Positions 19,233-27,879 of a DNA stretch of 64,000 nt are shown here, in pieces (the stretch's first letter is position 1; every line of letters begins with the position of its first letter). Source of the DNA: Undibacterium sp. CCC3.4 (lineage in GTDB: Bacteria > Pseudomonadota > Gammaproteobacteria > Burkholderiales > Burkholderiaceae_D); contig NZ_CP133779.1 in assembly GCF_034347425.1 (NCBI RefSeq), positions 2,418,001 through 2,482,000 of the forward strand, read 5' to 3'. The position numbers and the translations under genes are program-made. The notes beneath the pieces were generated by a model. The model saw only the letters and a program-made list of their open reading frames with translations, was not told the DNA's origin and did not search any database.

Positions 19233-20549
19233 ATGAAACAGAAATTAATCGTGCTCGCCATCTTAGGTGCCTTGGTCGGTACGGCGCAAGCGCAATCGGT
19301 ACAAGATTTGCAGCAGGCGCTGGCGCAGGCGCAAAAAGCAGCAGCTGATGCGCAAAAAGCAGCGCAGCAGGCGATGGCTGCACTTGAACAAATTCAGCAA
19401 GCGACGGTTAAGCAACAACAAGTTGCCGATGCAGCGAAGGAAAACAAGTCGGTCACGCAGCCGGCTGGTGAAGGCTTGGTATATCGCAATGGTGACGACA
19501 GCGTGCGTCTGTATGGCTTGATCGATCTGAGCATGAGTAACAAGAGCAATGCCGATAAAACGGGAAAAACCCAAAGCGATATGTCGGTGGCCTGGTTCAG
19601 CGGTAACCGTTGGGGCATCGAGGGCGAACACGGCCTGAAAGATACCGATGGCTTGAAAGCGATTTTCAAACTCGAGAGTGAGTATGAACTGCCCACCGGG
19701 AATATGGACTCACCGGGCGTATTGTTCAATCGCGATGCCTGGTTGGGTGTACAGAGCGACAGCTTGGGTAAGCTGACGCTCGGTCGGCAAAATACCGTGG
19801 CGCGCGAATTTTCGAAAATTTACGGTGACCCGTATGGCACCGCCGCTGTGACGCTCGAGGAAGGCGGTTACACCAACAACAATAACTTCAAACAATTTAT
19901 TTTCTACTCAGGCAGTGCCACTGGCACGCGCTATGACAAGGGTATCGTTTGGAAAAAAGAAATCGGTGAGTTCGTCGCCGGTGTTGGTTATCAGGTCGGC
20001 GGCGTGCCCGGCGATAACACGACGGGGTCAAGCAAAACGGTGGCGCTGGCGTATAACGGCGGCGCGAAGAATGCAGCTGGCTTTTATACTTCGGCCAACG
20101 TCAATGGTTATACACATACGGCTTACTCGCTCGGCGGTAATGTGCAATATGGCTTGCTCCGCTTCAATGCCGGGTATGTCTCGTATAAAGCTGAACAACC
20201 GGCTGCACTCGGAGATCGTACTGAAAAAGCCTATACCGTTTCGGCGAAATTCACACCTGCCGGAAAGTTCGACTATGAACTCGGCTGGCAAACTATGAAT
20301 GCCACGAATGCGGCAGTCAATGGCAGCGGTTATGTGATCAATGCTTTTGGCAATACCAGCGCGGCCACGGCGACTGCCAGCGGCAAACGGAAAACTTGGT
20401 ATGGCTCAGCCTTTTACCATTTCGACAAACGCACCGAATTGTATCTGGCGCTTGATCGTCTGAACACCGATGGCAAATATCTGGCAGCGCAGGCGAATGG
20501 CTTTACTTCACAGAATGAATACGCAGTCGGCATGCGTTTCAAATTCTGA
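19233..20549 (+). CDS. Gram-negative porin with N-terminal coiled coil
   Basis: A 438-residue outer-membrane porin. Signal peptide ends near residue 20 (GTAQAQ). Residues about 20-65 are a regular Ala/Gln/Lys heptad-like segment (QDLQQALAQAQKAAADAQKA...) predicted to form a trimeric coiled coil in the periplasm. The rest is a 16-strand-type porin barrel (SVRLYGLIDLSMSNKS...; LGRQNTVAREF; ending EYAVGMRFKF with terminal Phe). The ATG at 19233 follows CGGAGA. Most beta-proteobacterial porins lack the coiled-coil extension. Location between the TctDE-like system and an ABC transporter suggests it admits the same substrate. Confidence 0.88.
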   Translation: MKQKLIVLAILGALVGTAQAQSVQDLQQALAQAQKAAADAQKAAQQAMAALEQIQQATVKQQQVADAAKENKSVTQPAGEGLVYRNGDDSVRLYGLIDLSMSNKSNADKTGKTQSDMSVAWFSGNRWGIEGEHGLKDTDGLKAIFKLESEYELPTGNMDSPGVLFNRDAWLGVQSDSLGKLTLGRQNTVAREFSKIYGDPYGTAAVTLEEGGYTNNNNFKQFIFYSGSATGTRYDKGIVWKKEIGEFVAGVGYQVGGVPGDNTTGSSKTVALAYNGGAKNAAGFYTSANVNGYTHTAYSLGGNVQYGLLRFNAGYVSYKAEQPAALGDRTEKAYTVSAKFTPAGKFDYELGWQTMNATNAAVNGSGYVINAFGNTSAATATASGKRKTWYGSAFYHFDKRTELYLALDRLNTDGKYLAAQANGFTSQNEYAVGMRFKF

Positions 20550-20590
20550 GCTTCGTAAGGCGTTTGACGATCATTTGATGTGAGGGCATT

Positions 20591-20623
20591 TTTTTTGCGG
20601 CGATTTTCAAATCGTCGCAAAAA
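20591..20623 (+). terminator. Terminator after the porin gene
   Basis: TTTTTGCGGCGATTT and AAATCGTCGCAAAAA pair over 15 bp (one G-U) around a two-base loop; A- and T-runs flank both sides, so it could work in either direction. It separates the porin from the ABC transporter genes. Confidence 0.7.
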
Positions 20624-20668
20624 GTGCATACTGACGTCAAACGAAAAATAAAATCAACGGAGATTATG

Positions 20669-21664
20669 ATGAAAACCACGCTTCAACCTATTGCAGCAAT
20701 GTTATTGCTTGCCTCTTGCCTTACCGTACATGCCGCTGAAAAGATCACGATTATGGTCGGCGGTATGGAGAAACAAATTTACTTGCCTGCAAAATTGGCG
20801 GAACAATTAGGCTATTTGAAAGAAACCGGTCTCGACATCGAGTTGCTCAGCGAACCGGCCGGTGTGAATGCTGAAACGGAAATGCTGTCCGGCTCGGCTC
20901 AGGGCGTGGTCGGGTTTTATGATCATACGATTGATCTGCAGGCGCGTGGCAAATTGGTGCAATCGGTCGTGCAGTTCAGTCAGGCACCGGGTGAGGTGAT
21001 TCTGGTAGCGAAGGCGGCCGCCAAGGAAATTAAATCGCCGGCCAATTTCAAAGGAAAAACTGTTGGTGTGACTGGCCTCGGGTCTTCGACGAATTTCCTG
21101 ACCCAATTTTTGGCGGCCAAAGAAGGTGTCAAGAACAGTGAATTCACCACCTTGCCGGTTGGCGCAGGCTCGACCTTTATCGCCGCCATGACGCAGGGCA
21201 AGATCGATGCCGGCATGACGACGGAGCCGACTATTTCGCGTTTGGTATCGACTGGCGCGGCCAGTATTCTGGTCGATTTGCGTACCCTGAAAAGTACCGA
21301 AGCGGCGCTTGGTGGCGCTTATCCGGCGGCTTGTCTGTATATGCCTACCGCTTGGGTCAACAGCCATAAAGACCAGGTACAGAAAATCGTCACGGCCTTT
21401 GTAAAAACACTGCGCTACATCAAAACACATAGCGCTAAAGAGATCGCCGAGAAAATGCCGGCCGATTACTATGCTTCGAACAAGCAAATGTATATCGATG
21501 CGCTGGAGGGCAGTAAGCAGATGTTTACCGAAGACGGCATCATGCCGCCAACGGGTCCGGCGACCGTGCTCAAAGTACTCAATGGTTTTGATAAAGCAGT
21601 GCAGGGTAAGTCTATCAATCTGGCTAATACTTTTACATCCGAATTTGTGAAAGCAGTGAAATAA
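20669..21664 (+). CDS. NitT/TauT-type ABC transporter substrate-binding protein
   Basis: A 331-residue periplasmic protein with a signal peptide (MKTTLQPIAAMLLLASCLTVHA). It belongs to the NMT1/SsuA/TauA-like binding proteins (LPAKLAEQLGYLKETGLDIEL; KGKTVGVTGLGSSTNFLT; GKIDAGMTTEPTISRL). Family substrates include nitrate, taurine, sulfonates, thiamine precursors and aromatic acids; the substrate here is unknown. ATG at 20669 has CGGAGA six bases upstream and is favoured over the adjacent ATG at 20666. It is followed without gap by the ATPase and permease genes. Confidence 0.88.
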   Translation: MKTTLQPIAAMLLLASCLTVHAAEKITIMVGGMEKQIYLPAKLAEQLGYLKETGLDIELLSEPAGVNAETEMLSGSAQGVVGFYDHTIDLQARGKLVQSVVQFSQAPGEVILVAKAAAKEIKSPANFKGKTVGVTGLGSSTNFLTQFLAAKEGVKNSEFTTLPVGAGSTFIAAMTQGKIDAGMTTEPTISRLVSTGAASILVDLRTLKSTEAALGGAYPAACLYMPTAWVNSHKDQVQKIVTAFVKTLRYIKTHSAKEIAEKMPADYYASNKQMYIDALEGSKQMFTEDGIMPPTGPATVLKVLNGFDKAVQGKSINLANTFTSEFVKAVK

Positions 21665-22440
21665 TGAAGAATATTGCAATTGAAATGAACCACGTCAGCC
21701 GGAAATTCATCAGTCCGGCCGGTAAAGTCACCTTGGCTTTGCGTGACTTCAGCCTGACCGTGCATGAAGGTGATTTTTGTGCGATTGTCGGTCCTACCGG
21801 TTGTGGTAAATCGACTACGCTGGGCATGATCACCGGCCTCAATCCTCCTTCGTCCGGCACGGTGAAGGTGTTTGGCAAGCCGGTACAAGGTATCGATCCG
21901 AATATCGGTTTTGTATTTCAGGCCGATGCCGTCTTCCCTTGGAAAAACGTGATTGATAACGTCGCCATCGGACCGATTTTTCGCGGCATTGATGCCAAGC
22001 TGGCGCATGAGATGGCGGCGGAATGGGTGCGGCGGGTTGGGCTGTCCGGTTTTGAATACCATTATCCGCATCAATTGTCGGGGGGCATGCGCAAACGCGT
22101 GGCCTTGGCTCAGACCTTCATCAATGAACCGAAAATTTTGCTGATGGATGAACCGTTCTCGGCGCTCGATGTGCAAACCCGCGCGCTGATGCAGGATGAA
22201 TTGCTCGGCTTGTGGTCAGAGAAAAAAGCCTCGGTGGTGTTTGTCACGCATGATATCGAAGAAGCGATTGCGCTGGCCGATCGGGTGGTGGTGCTGTCGA
22301 AAGGGCCTGGTTCGGTGAAAAGCAGTTATGAAATTCCGCTGGCACGGCCGCGCGATGTTTCGGAAGCGCGCTACACCAAGGAATTCATCGACTTGTCCAA
22401 ACAGATTTGGACCGACCTTAAAGACGAAGTCCAAATTTAA
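21664..22440 (+). CDS. ABC transporter ATP-binding protein, NitT/TauT type
   Basis: A 258-residue ATPase with Walker A GPTGCGKSTT, Q-loop FQAD, signature LSGGMRKR, Walker B ILLMDEPFSALD and switch His in VTHD. The family is the SsuB/TauB group energising import of sulfonates, nitrate and similar compounds. The ATG shares its A with the stop of the binding-protein gene, so the two are translationally coupled. It is most likely the nucleotide-binding half of the three-gene importer. Confidence 0.93.
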   Translation: MKNIAIEMNHVSRKFISPAGKVTLALRDFSLTVHEGDFCAIVGPTGCGKSTTLGMITGLNPPSSGTVKVFGKPVQGIDPNIGFVFQADAVFPWKNVIDNVAIGPIFRGIDAKLAHEMAAEWVRRVGLSGFEYHYPHQLSGGMRKRVALAQTFINEPKILLMDEPFSALDVQTRALMQDELLGLWSEKKASVVFVTHDIEEAIALADRVVVLSKGPGSVKSSYEIPLARPRDVSEARYTKEFIDLSKQIWTDLKDEVQI

Positions 22441-22455
22441 AGTGAGATGTGCATC

Positions 22456-23316
22456 ATGACAACTGTAAAACAAGCGGTACCGGCCGCATTCGGGGCCGAA
22501 GAATTGAAAGCCATCGCGCGCGCACGGCGCCATCACCAGTTGGTAATTTTTTTGCGGCTGGCGCTGGCCGTGGTGGTATTGGCGAGCTGGGAAGGCTCGG
22601 TCTATCTGGGCTGGATTGATCCATTCTTCTTCTCGCAACCAACGGCCATTTATGAACAATTGCTGGTGTGGATTACCGAAGGTACGTCGCAGGGGCCATT
22701 ATGGCGTGAACTGCTGGTGACGATGGAAGAGACGGTGTTCGGTTTTCTGATCGGCAGCGCGCTGGGGATTATTTTTGGCATCGCTTTGGGACGTAACAAG
22801 CTCGCTTCCGATGTGCTGAGTATCTATATCAAGGTCGCTAATGCAATACCGCGGGTGGTATTGGGATCGATTTTCATCATCATGTTTGGTCTGGGCATGG
22901 GTTCGAAAATTGCGTTGGCGGTGGTGATGGTGTTTTTCGTCGTGTTCGGCAATGCCTTTCAGGGTGTGCGCGAAGCCGATAAAAATTTGATCGCGAATGC
23001 CTATATTTTGGGTGCCAGCAAACGCCAGGTGACTTTTTCGGTGGTCTTTCCTTCGGCCTTGACGTGGATTTTAGCGAGCTTGCATGTCAGCTTCGGCTTC
23101 GCCTTGGTCGGTGCTGTGGTCGGTGAATTCCTCGGTGCGCGGCATGGCATCGGTTTGTTGATCGCCACGGCGCAGGGGACGTTCAATGCGGCCGGCGTGT
23201 TTGCTGCGATGATCGTGTTGGCCGTGGTGGCGCTGGTCGCCGAGTATCTGTTGACGGCGGTAGAAAATAAATTGCTGAAATGGCGTCCGGTTCAGTTTGT
23301 CGAGCAGGGGATGTAA
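22456..23316 (+). CDS. ABC transporter permease, NitT/TauT type
   Basis: A 286-residue inner-membrane protein with about six helices and the EAA loop of binding-protein-dependent permeases (READKNLIANAYILGASKRQVTFSVVFPSAL). The ATG at 22456 is preferred since GTGAG lies nine bases upstream; the ATG at 22447 would have no spacing from it. It completes the importer. A strong terminator follows at 23356. Confidence 0.9.
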   Translation: MTTVKQAVPAAFGAEELKAIARARRHHQLVIFLRLALAVVVLASWEGSVYLGWIDPFFFSQPTAIYEQLLVWITEGTSQGPLWRELLVTMEETVFGFLIGSALGIIFGIALGRNKLASDVLSIYIKVANAIPRVVLGSIFIIMFGLGMGSKIALAVVMVFFVVFGNAFQGVREADKNLIANAYILGASKRQVTFSVVFPSALTWILASLHVSFGFALVGAVVGEFLGARHGIGLLIATAQGTFNAAGVFAAMIVLAVVALVAEYLLTAVENKLLKWRPVQFVEQGM

Positions 23317-23355
23317 TTTTTTGTCAGATGTCTGGTGAAAGTTGTTGAGTACATG

Positions 23356-23388
23356 CCGTTCAGCCATAAGCTGGACGGTTTTTTTTTG
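23356..23388 (+). terminator. Rho-independent terminator of the ABC transporter operon
   Basis: CCGTTCAGC (23356-23364) pairs with GCTGGACGG (23370-23378) around CATAA with one G-U pair, followed by a run of nine to ten T. It lies 40 bp after the permease stop. Confidence 0.92.
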
Positions 23389-23505
23389 CTTTGCACTGTC
23401 GCCTCAGCGTCACTGTGGTTTCGCCGCTGCTCAGATATACTGAGGGCAGGAGTCCGCTGTCATTGTGTGGGCATGTACTGATTTTTTTTTCGCTTCGTCA
23501 CGATC

Positions 23506-24252
23506 ATGATTTCTTCTCAATACCTGAGCGAACTACGCTTGCAGCGCGATAAAATCGACGATGCCAATCGTTACCCATACAACTTGCCGCTGCTGCGCAA
23601 CTTTGATCGTGTTGCCTTGCATCCGGAAGTGACTTTTCTGGTCGGTGAAAATGGTTCGGGTAAATCGACCTTGCTCGAAGCCATCGCCATTTCGCTCGGT
23701 TTCAATGCCGAAGGCGGCAGTAAGAATTTCAACTTCAGCACCCGTGCTTCGCATTCTGATTTGCATACCTGTTTGCGCGTGGCCAAGGGTTGGCGGCGGC
23801 CGCGCGATGGGTTTTTTTTGCGCGCCGAAAGTTTTTTCAATGTCGCCACCGCCATCGAAGAGCTTGATGCCGGTCCGGGCGGGGCCGGTTTGAGCGCTGC
23901 CTATGGCGGCCGCTCTTTGCACGAACAATCGCATGGGGAATCGTTTCTGGCGCTGCTGACCGAGCGCTTTCGCGGCCAAGGCTTGTACTTACTCGACGAA
24001 CCGGAAGCGGCCTTATCGCCGCAGCGGCAATTGGCCGTGTTATCGCGCATGCATGATTTGATCGCCGATCAATCACAATTCATCATCGCCACCCATTCGC
24101 CGATTTTGCTGGCGTATCCGGGGGCCTTGATCTTGCAGTGCAGTGAAAATGGCATCGAACCGGTTGCCTATGAAGAAACCGAGCATTTCTTGGTGACGCG
24201 CGATTTCCTTGTTGACCCGCAGCGCATGCTGAAAGTGTTGCTGGAGAGATAG
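23506..24252 (+). CDS. AAA/ABC-type predicted ATPase (COG3910-like)
   Basis: A 248-residue soluble ATPase: Walker A VGENGSGKSTLLEAIA (about residue 46), signature-like SHGESFLALL, Walker B GLYLLDEPEAALSP and His-switch IATHSPILL. This layout is that of the compact RecF/SMC-like ATPases of COG3910, present as single genes in many bacteria with no assigned role. No nuclease or transporter partner is next to it, so an OLD-type defence function is not supported. No good Shine-Dalgarno precedes the ATG. Confidence 0.85.
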   Translation: MISSQYLSELRLQRDKIDDANRYPYNLPLLRNFDRVALHPEVTFLVGENGSGKSTLLEAIAISLGFNAEGGSKNFNFSTRASHSDLHTCLRVAKGWRRPRDGFFLRAESFFNVATAIEELDAGPGGAGLSAAYGGRSLHEQSHGESFLALLTERFRGQGLYLLDEPEAALSPQRQLAVLSRMHDLIADQSQFIIATHSPILLAYPGALILQCSENGIEPVAYEETEHFLVTRDFLVDPQRMLKVLLER

Positions 24253-24364
24253 ATATTCAAGCTTATTCAGAAAGTGGCCTTGGTTCGCATTCATCATTCG
24301 CCAACATCATTGCTGCACTGCTATGATATCAAGCTTCTTAATCACAGCCCGGTTGCGCGCTCTT

Positions 24365-25036
24365 ATGAATACCTTGATACACCACAGCTTTGGCATCGTC
24401 GATTTCTGGACTTTTTTACTCGGCACGATTTTCATCGTCTTGTTGCCAGGCCCGAATTCTCTCTATGTACTCAGCGTCGCCGCACAACGTGGTGTGCGCC
24501 AAGCCTACCGCGGAGCCTGCGGGGTGTTTCTGGGTGACATGATTTTGATGCTCTTATCGGCCGGCGGTATGGCTTCTTTACTCAAAAGTAATCCGAATTT
24601 ATTTTACGGCGTGAAGTATGTCGGTGCCGCCTATCTCGGGTGGATGGGGATACAGATGTTACTCAGCTGCGTGGCTCGCTTGCGTAATGCCGCACCTGCT
24701 GCTGCCGTCGCGGAGGTAGTCAATGCCAGCGGCGGGGAAGAGCCGTTCACCAAGGCTTTGTTGATCAGTTTGATGAATCCGAAAGCGATTCTGTTTTTCA
24801 TTTCTTTCTTCATTCAATTTGTCGATCCGGCTTTCGCTACACCGCTGCTGTCGTATGCCTTTTTAGCATTGATTTGCCAGATCACCAGCTTCACTTACCT
24901 GACCGCCCTGATTTTTCTCGGTGTGCGCATGGCGGCAGCATTTCGGCGCCGTCGTCGCCTGTCGGCCGGCATGAGCGGCGGGGTTGGCGCTTTGTTCATC
25001 GGCTTTGGGGTGAAGTTGGCGACGGCGACGTTGTAA
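24365..25036 (+). CDS. leuE: LysE/RhtB-family exporter, LeuE-like
   Basis: A 223-residue membrane protein with about six helices. The N-terminal GIVDFWTFLLGTIFIVLLPGPNSLYVL contains the conserved PGPN of LysE/RhtB amino-acid exporters, and overall it resembles LeuE (leucine export). The ATG at 24365 starts just before the first helix; the frame is open to 24323. An Ala-rich loop (AAPAAAVAEVVNASGGEE) replaces the usual shorter loop. It is the nearest gene to the left end of the IS605-type element, which starts about 16 bp after its stop. Confidence 0.85.
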   Translation: MNTLIHHSFGIVDFWTFLLGTIFIVLLPGPNSLYVLSVAAQRGVRQAYRGACGVFLGDMILMLLSAGGMASLLKSNPNLFYGVKYVGAAYLGWMGIQMLLSCVARLRNAAPAAAVAEVVNASGGEEPFTKALLISLMNPKAILFFISFFIQFVDPAFATPLLSYAFLALICQITSFTYLTALIFLGVRMAAAFRRRRRLSAGMSGGVGALFIGFGVKLATATL

Positions 25037-25136
25037 GCGGCGTGGTATTTACCGGAATTGAGCGAAAAGCCCCGTCTCTTCAGGTCGGGGATGGATAGCT
25101 CGGAAGGCGAAGCCTTCCTTGCCTTGAACTCTTGAT

Positions 25137-25556
25137 TTAGTGTGGCGTTTGTTGTTGCTCAATGTACTTGCGAATCACAGCAATAGGAGCGCCACCACAG
25201 CTTCCAGCAAAGTAGCTGGGCGACTATAAAGCGCCACCCCATAACTTCTTTTGAATGCTCGGATATTTTTTCTTTCGAATCATCAAACTTGATATTCCCT
25301 TGAGACTATTGACCAGTTTTGACACGGCCACTTTAGGCGGGTAGTTCAGCAACAGGTGAACGTGGTCGTCCTCACCGTCAAACTCCACCAGTTCCGATTC
25401 AAAGTCATTGCAGACACTGGCTAATATTGGGCGTAAATCGTCAAGAATGTCTTTTGTGAATACGCCACGTCGGTATTTTGTCACAAAGACCAGATGTACA
25501 TGCATCATAAAAACGCAGTGTCTTCCCTTACTAATATCGTTGTTGTCTTCGCTCAT
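25137..25556 (-). pseudogene. tnpA: IS200/IS605 transposase TnpA, interrupted by an amber codon
   Basis: Y1 transposase with the HUH metal motif (DDHVHLLLNYPP) and typical KGRHCVFMMHVHLVFVTKYRR start. The reading frame stops at TAG (25224-25226) after KLWGGAL. Translation past this codon in the same frame restores the conserved tail SPSYFAGSCGGAPIAVIRKYIEQQQTPH up to TAA at 25137-25139. In relatives the stop position is a Trp (LWSPSYF), so one base change (TGG to TAG) explains it. The catalytic Tyr sits in the lost tail (RKYIEQQ), so the shortened protein should be inactive. The frame also reads upstream to 25592, but the ATG at 25556 matches family starts. Confidence 0.85.
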
Positions 25557-25577
25557 AGACCAGAGTAGGATCGAACT

Positions 25578-26783
25578 ATGCAAAGACTTCAAGCCTTTAA
25601 ATACGAACTGATGCCAGACGGCAAACAGCAGCGCGACATGCGCCGCTTCGCTGGCGCGTGTCGGTTCGCCTATAACAAGGCTTTAGCGATGCAAAAATCC
25701 TTATACGAACAGGGTCAGAAAAAACAGGGATATGCTGGCCTGTGCAAAAGTCTTGTAGGATGGAAGGCAGAGACGACTTGGCTGACAGAAACGCCATCTC
25801 AGGCATTGCAGCAAACATTGAAGGATTTGGAACGAGCCTATAGCAATTTCTTCGCCAAACGTGCCGACTTCCCTCGCTTCAAGAAAAAAGGGCGGGGGGA
25901 TAGTTTCCGTTATCCTCAAGGATGCAAATTAGATCAACCCAACAGTCGTATATTTCTACCTAAGCTCGGCTGGATTCGTTACCGCAATAGTCGTGACGCG
26001 TTGGGTGAAGTGAGTAATGTCACTGTTAGTCAGTCTAACGGCAAATGGTTCGTTTCGATTCAAACCGAGCGCGAAGTTGAGCAGCCATTGCCAACGGCGA
26101 CAAGCGCCATCGGCATCGATGTCGGCATTGCGCGGTTCGCCACCATGAGCGACGAGAGTTTCATTGCGCCGCTCAATAGTTTTAAGAAACATCAGCAGCG
26201 CCTTGCACGCTATCAACGTCGCATGAGCCGCAAGCTCAAGTTCAGCAGTAACTGGAAGAAGGCGAAAGCCCGCGTCCAGAAGATTCACACCGTCATCGCT
26301 AACACCCGAAAAGACTTCCTGCACAAAATCACAACGACGATCAGCCAAAACCACGCGCTCGTTTGTATTGAGGATTTGCAAGTACGGAACATGTCCAAGT
26401 CTTCCAAGGGCAACAGCGAACAACACGGCAAGATAGTGAAACAGAAGTCCGGCCTGAATCGCTCCATTCTCGACCAAGGCTGGGGCGAGTTCAGGCGGCA
26501 GCTCGACTACAAGGTGTCGTGGAATGGCGGCACGCTGCTGGCCGTTCCTCCACACAACACCAGTCGCACTTGCCCGTGCTGCGGTCACGTATCAAAGGAC
26601 AATCGGCAAACACAAGCAAAATTCTTGTGCGTCGATTGCGGCTATGAAAATCACGCCGATGTGGTTGGTGCGATCAATGTTTTAGAGCGGGGATACCGCT
26701 TGTTAGCCTGTGGAGAGTCGGCGCAGTCAGGCCGCTCGATGAAGCAGGAACCCACCGAAGCGACTCAAGCAGTTTTTGTTTGA
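25578..26783 (+). CDS. tnpB: TnpB, RNA-guided nuclease of the IS605-type element
   Basis: A complete 401-residue TnpB. N-terminal wedge/REC-like part ([30 protein letters not shown]), then a split RuvC domain with the three acidic residues in [21 protein letters not shown] and [12 protein letters not shown], and a zinc finger CPCCGHVS...CVDCG between the last two. TnpB proteins cut DNA next to a target-adjacent motif under guidance of an omega RNA made from the element's right end. Length and motifs are intact, unlike its partner tnpA. It is transcribed away from tnpA; the two proposed starts are about 20 bp apart. Confidence 0.93.
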   Translation: MQRLQAFKYELMPDGKQQRDMRRFAGACRFAYNKALAMQKSLYEQGQKKQGYAGLCKSLVGWKAETTWLTETPSQALQQTLKDLERAYSNFFAKRADFPRFKKKGRGDSFRYPQGCKLDQPNSRIFLPKLGWIRYRNSRDALGEVSNVTVSQSNGKWFVSIQTEREVEQPLPTATSAIGIDVGIARFATMSDESFIAPLNSFKKHQQRLARYQRRMSRKLKFSSNWKKAKARVQKIHTVIANTRKDFLHKITTTISQNHALVCIEDLQVRNMSKSSKGNSEQHGKIVKQKSGLNRSILDQGWGEFRRQLDYKVSWNGGTLLAVPPHNTSRTCPCCGHVSKDNRQTQAKFLCVDCGYENHADVVGAINVLERGYRLLACGESAQSGRSMKQEPTEATQAVFV

Positions 26784-26826
26784 GCGCCGTAGGAATCCCT
26801 GTCCTTTAGGGCGGCGAGGATGTCAA
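26690..26826 (+). ncRNA. Probable omega RNA (reRNA) of TnpB
   Basis: In IS605-family elements the guide RNA scaffold spans the 3' end of tnpB and the element's right end, with the guide read from the flank. Here the right end contains an AATCCCTGTCCTTTAGGGCGG hairpin region (about 26793-26813) and ends TCAA. The guide would be the flank from 26827, which lies antisense to the DUF2892 gene end. The 5' boundary is a guess from family knowledge. Confidence 0.4.
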
Positions 26827-27020
26827 TTGTTGCGGATGGCGCAGGTCGTGAAGCCGAACGGCAGGTAGGCTGGACAACGGCCGACCAAGCCGGTCAGCAG
26901 TGGGATGAGGCCGAGATAGCCCCAGGGCGTTTGCGGGCCGAAAAAGGCCAGGCTCAGTATGGCTGCGCCGAGCAGCAGACGGAGGATACGGTCGGCATTA
27001 CCTACATTTTGTTTAAACAT
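26823..27020 (-). CDS. DUF2892 small inner-membrane protein
   Basis: A 65-residue protein with two hydrophobic helices; the start FKQNVGNADRILRLLLGAAILSL and GYLGLIPLLTGLVGRCPAY are typical of DUF2892 (YgaP-like membrane part, often found with rhodanese or sulfur genes). AAGGAA precedes the ATG. Its stop codon TGA is the complement of the first bases of TCAA at the IS right end, so the element inserted exactly at the gene's 3' end and supplies the stop. It follows the Crp/Fnr gene on the same strand, with a palindrome between them. Confidence 0.85.
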   Translation of the reverse strand: MFKQNVGNADRILRLLLGAAILSLAFFGPQTPWGYLGLIPLLTGLVGRCPAYLPFGFTTCAIRNN

Positions 27021-27075
27021 GGTGATTTCCTTGCTGTGTATGAAGCTGTATTACACCGCGGCGGCGGCAGGACCG

Positions 27076-27094
27076 TCTGTGACTAGCTCACAGA
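27076..27094. promoter_or_regulatory. 19-bp inverted repeat between Crp/Fnr and DUF2892 genes
   Basis: TCTGTGA (27076-27082) and TCACAGA (27088-27094) form an inverted repeat with a five-base centre, overlapping the stop codon of the Crp/Fnr gene and about 56 bp before the DUF2892 start. It resembles a Crp-family site (TGTGA...TCACA) but with five rather than six central bases. Confidence 0.45.
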
Positions 27095-27867
27095 TGGCGC
27101 AAAACAATGGTTTGCAGCAAGGCGCGGTCACAGATTTCTATTTGCTTATGCCCGAGGCGCAGCGCGCCCTGATGCTCAAATTCCTTGAGCATGCGCGAAA
27201 CGACTTCGCGTGCCGAGCCCAATTCGACGGCGAGCTGTTGGTGCGTGGCCAATACGATGCCGGCAGTGTCTGGTGCCGCGAGTAAGTATCGGGCCAGTCT
27301 GACATCGATACGTTGCAGGGCGATTTCTTCTATGCGGGCGATCAGATTTCCTAGCCTTTGCGAGAAGGCGGCAAACACGAAACGACGGAAGGCCGGACTG
27401 TTGCTGAGTGCTTGTTCGAAGGCTGCCGCATCGAGCGTCAGCGCGTGCACCTGGGTTTCGGCAATAGCGCTGGCCGGATAGCATTCTTGGGCCATCAGAC
27501 AGGAGGTGGTGATGCTGCAGGTTTCGCCGCCGTTGACACGATAGAGCACAATTTCACGGCCGTTTTCGGCCGTTTTTACTACCCGCACCGTTCCCGCCGT
27601 CACGACAAAGTAGCGCTCACAACGGTCGCCCGGACGAAACACGACGGTGCCGACCGGAAGCAGGATTTCCTGACATGCCGGCATCAAGGCGCGCCAGTCG
27701 GCTGGGCTCAGCATGGCATTGCTTGGTACAGCTTGGGCGCGGCGTAACGCGTGTTGCGTGGTGACAGGAGGGACGGCGACATCGGCTTGCTCGCTTGTAT
27801 GCAGACAGAGAAGGCTTGATGATACGGCTTTCAGCATGACGGCGGTAGCTTTAGAACGTGCAGACAT
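27088..27867 (-). CDS. Crp/Fnr-family transcriptional regulator
   Basis: A 259-residue regulator with an N-terminal cyclic-nucleotide-binding-like beta-barrel (about 60-170: RPGDRCERYFVVTAGTVRVVKTAENGREIVLY) and a C-terminal helix-turn-helix (THQQLAVELGSAREVVSRMLKEFEHQG). Cys are present at GGETCSITTSCLM, but not in the Fnr [4Fe-4S] spacing, so the ligand is unknown. The first 45 residues are poorly conserved-looking, and an internal ATG is possible. It is divergent from the methylcitrate operon, with GTTTCA repeats directly upstream, and is followed by the DUF2892 gene. Confidence 0.85.
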   Translation of the reverse strand: MSARSKATAVMLKAVSSSLLCLHTSEQADVAVPPVTTQHALRRAQAVPSNAMLSPADWRALMPACQEILLPVGTVVFRPGDRCERYFVVTAGTVRVVKTAENGREIVLYRVNGGETCSITTSCLMAQECYPASAIAETQVHALTLDAAAFEQALSNSPAFRRFVFAAFSQRLGNLIARIEEIALQRIDVRLARYLLAAPDTAGIVLATHQQLAVELGSAREVVSRMLKEFEHQGALRLGHKQIEICDRALLQTIVLRHL

Positions 27868-27879
27868 CGTTGGCGCAAC

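Larger units (their letters stand above)
25053..26826. mobile_element. IS605-type element (IS200/IS605 superfamily)
   Basis: About 1.77 kb carrying divergent tnpA and tnpB, the organisation of the IS605 group. The left flank ends in TTAC (25049-25052), the target after which IS608-like elements insert, and the right end finishes with TCAA (26823-26826), the matching right cleavage site. Imperfect hairpins are visible near both ends (CCCCG/CGGGG at 25070-25090; GGAAGGC/GCCTTCC at 25102-25118; CCCT/AGGG near 26797-26812), as needed for single-strand transposition. No target duplication is expected. tnpA carries an in-frame stop, so the copy cannot move by itself unless read through. Confidence 0.85.

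Noticed and set aside
23506..24252. AAA ATPase as part of an anti-phage (OLD-type or Septu-type) system
   Set aside because: There is no adjacent nuclease gene, and a lone ATPase of this size is common in ordinary genomes.
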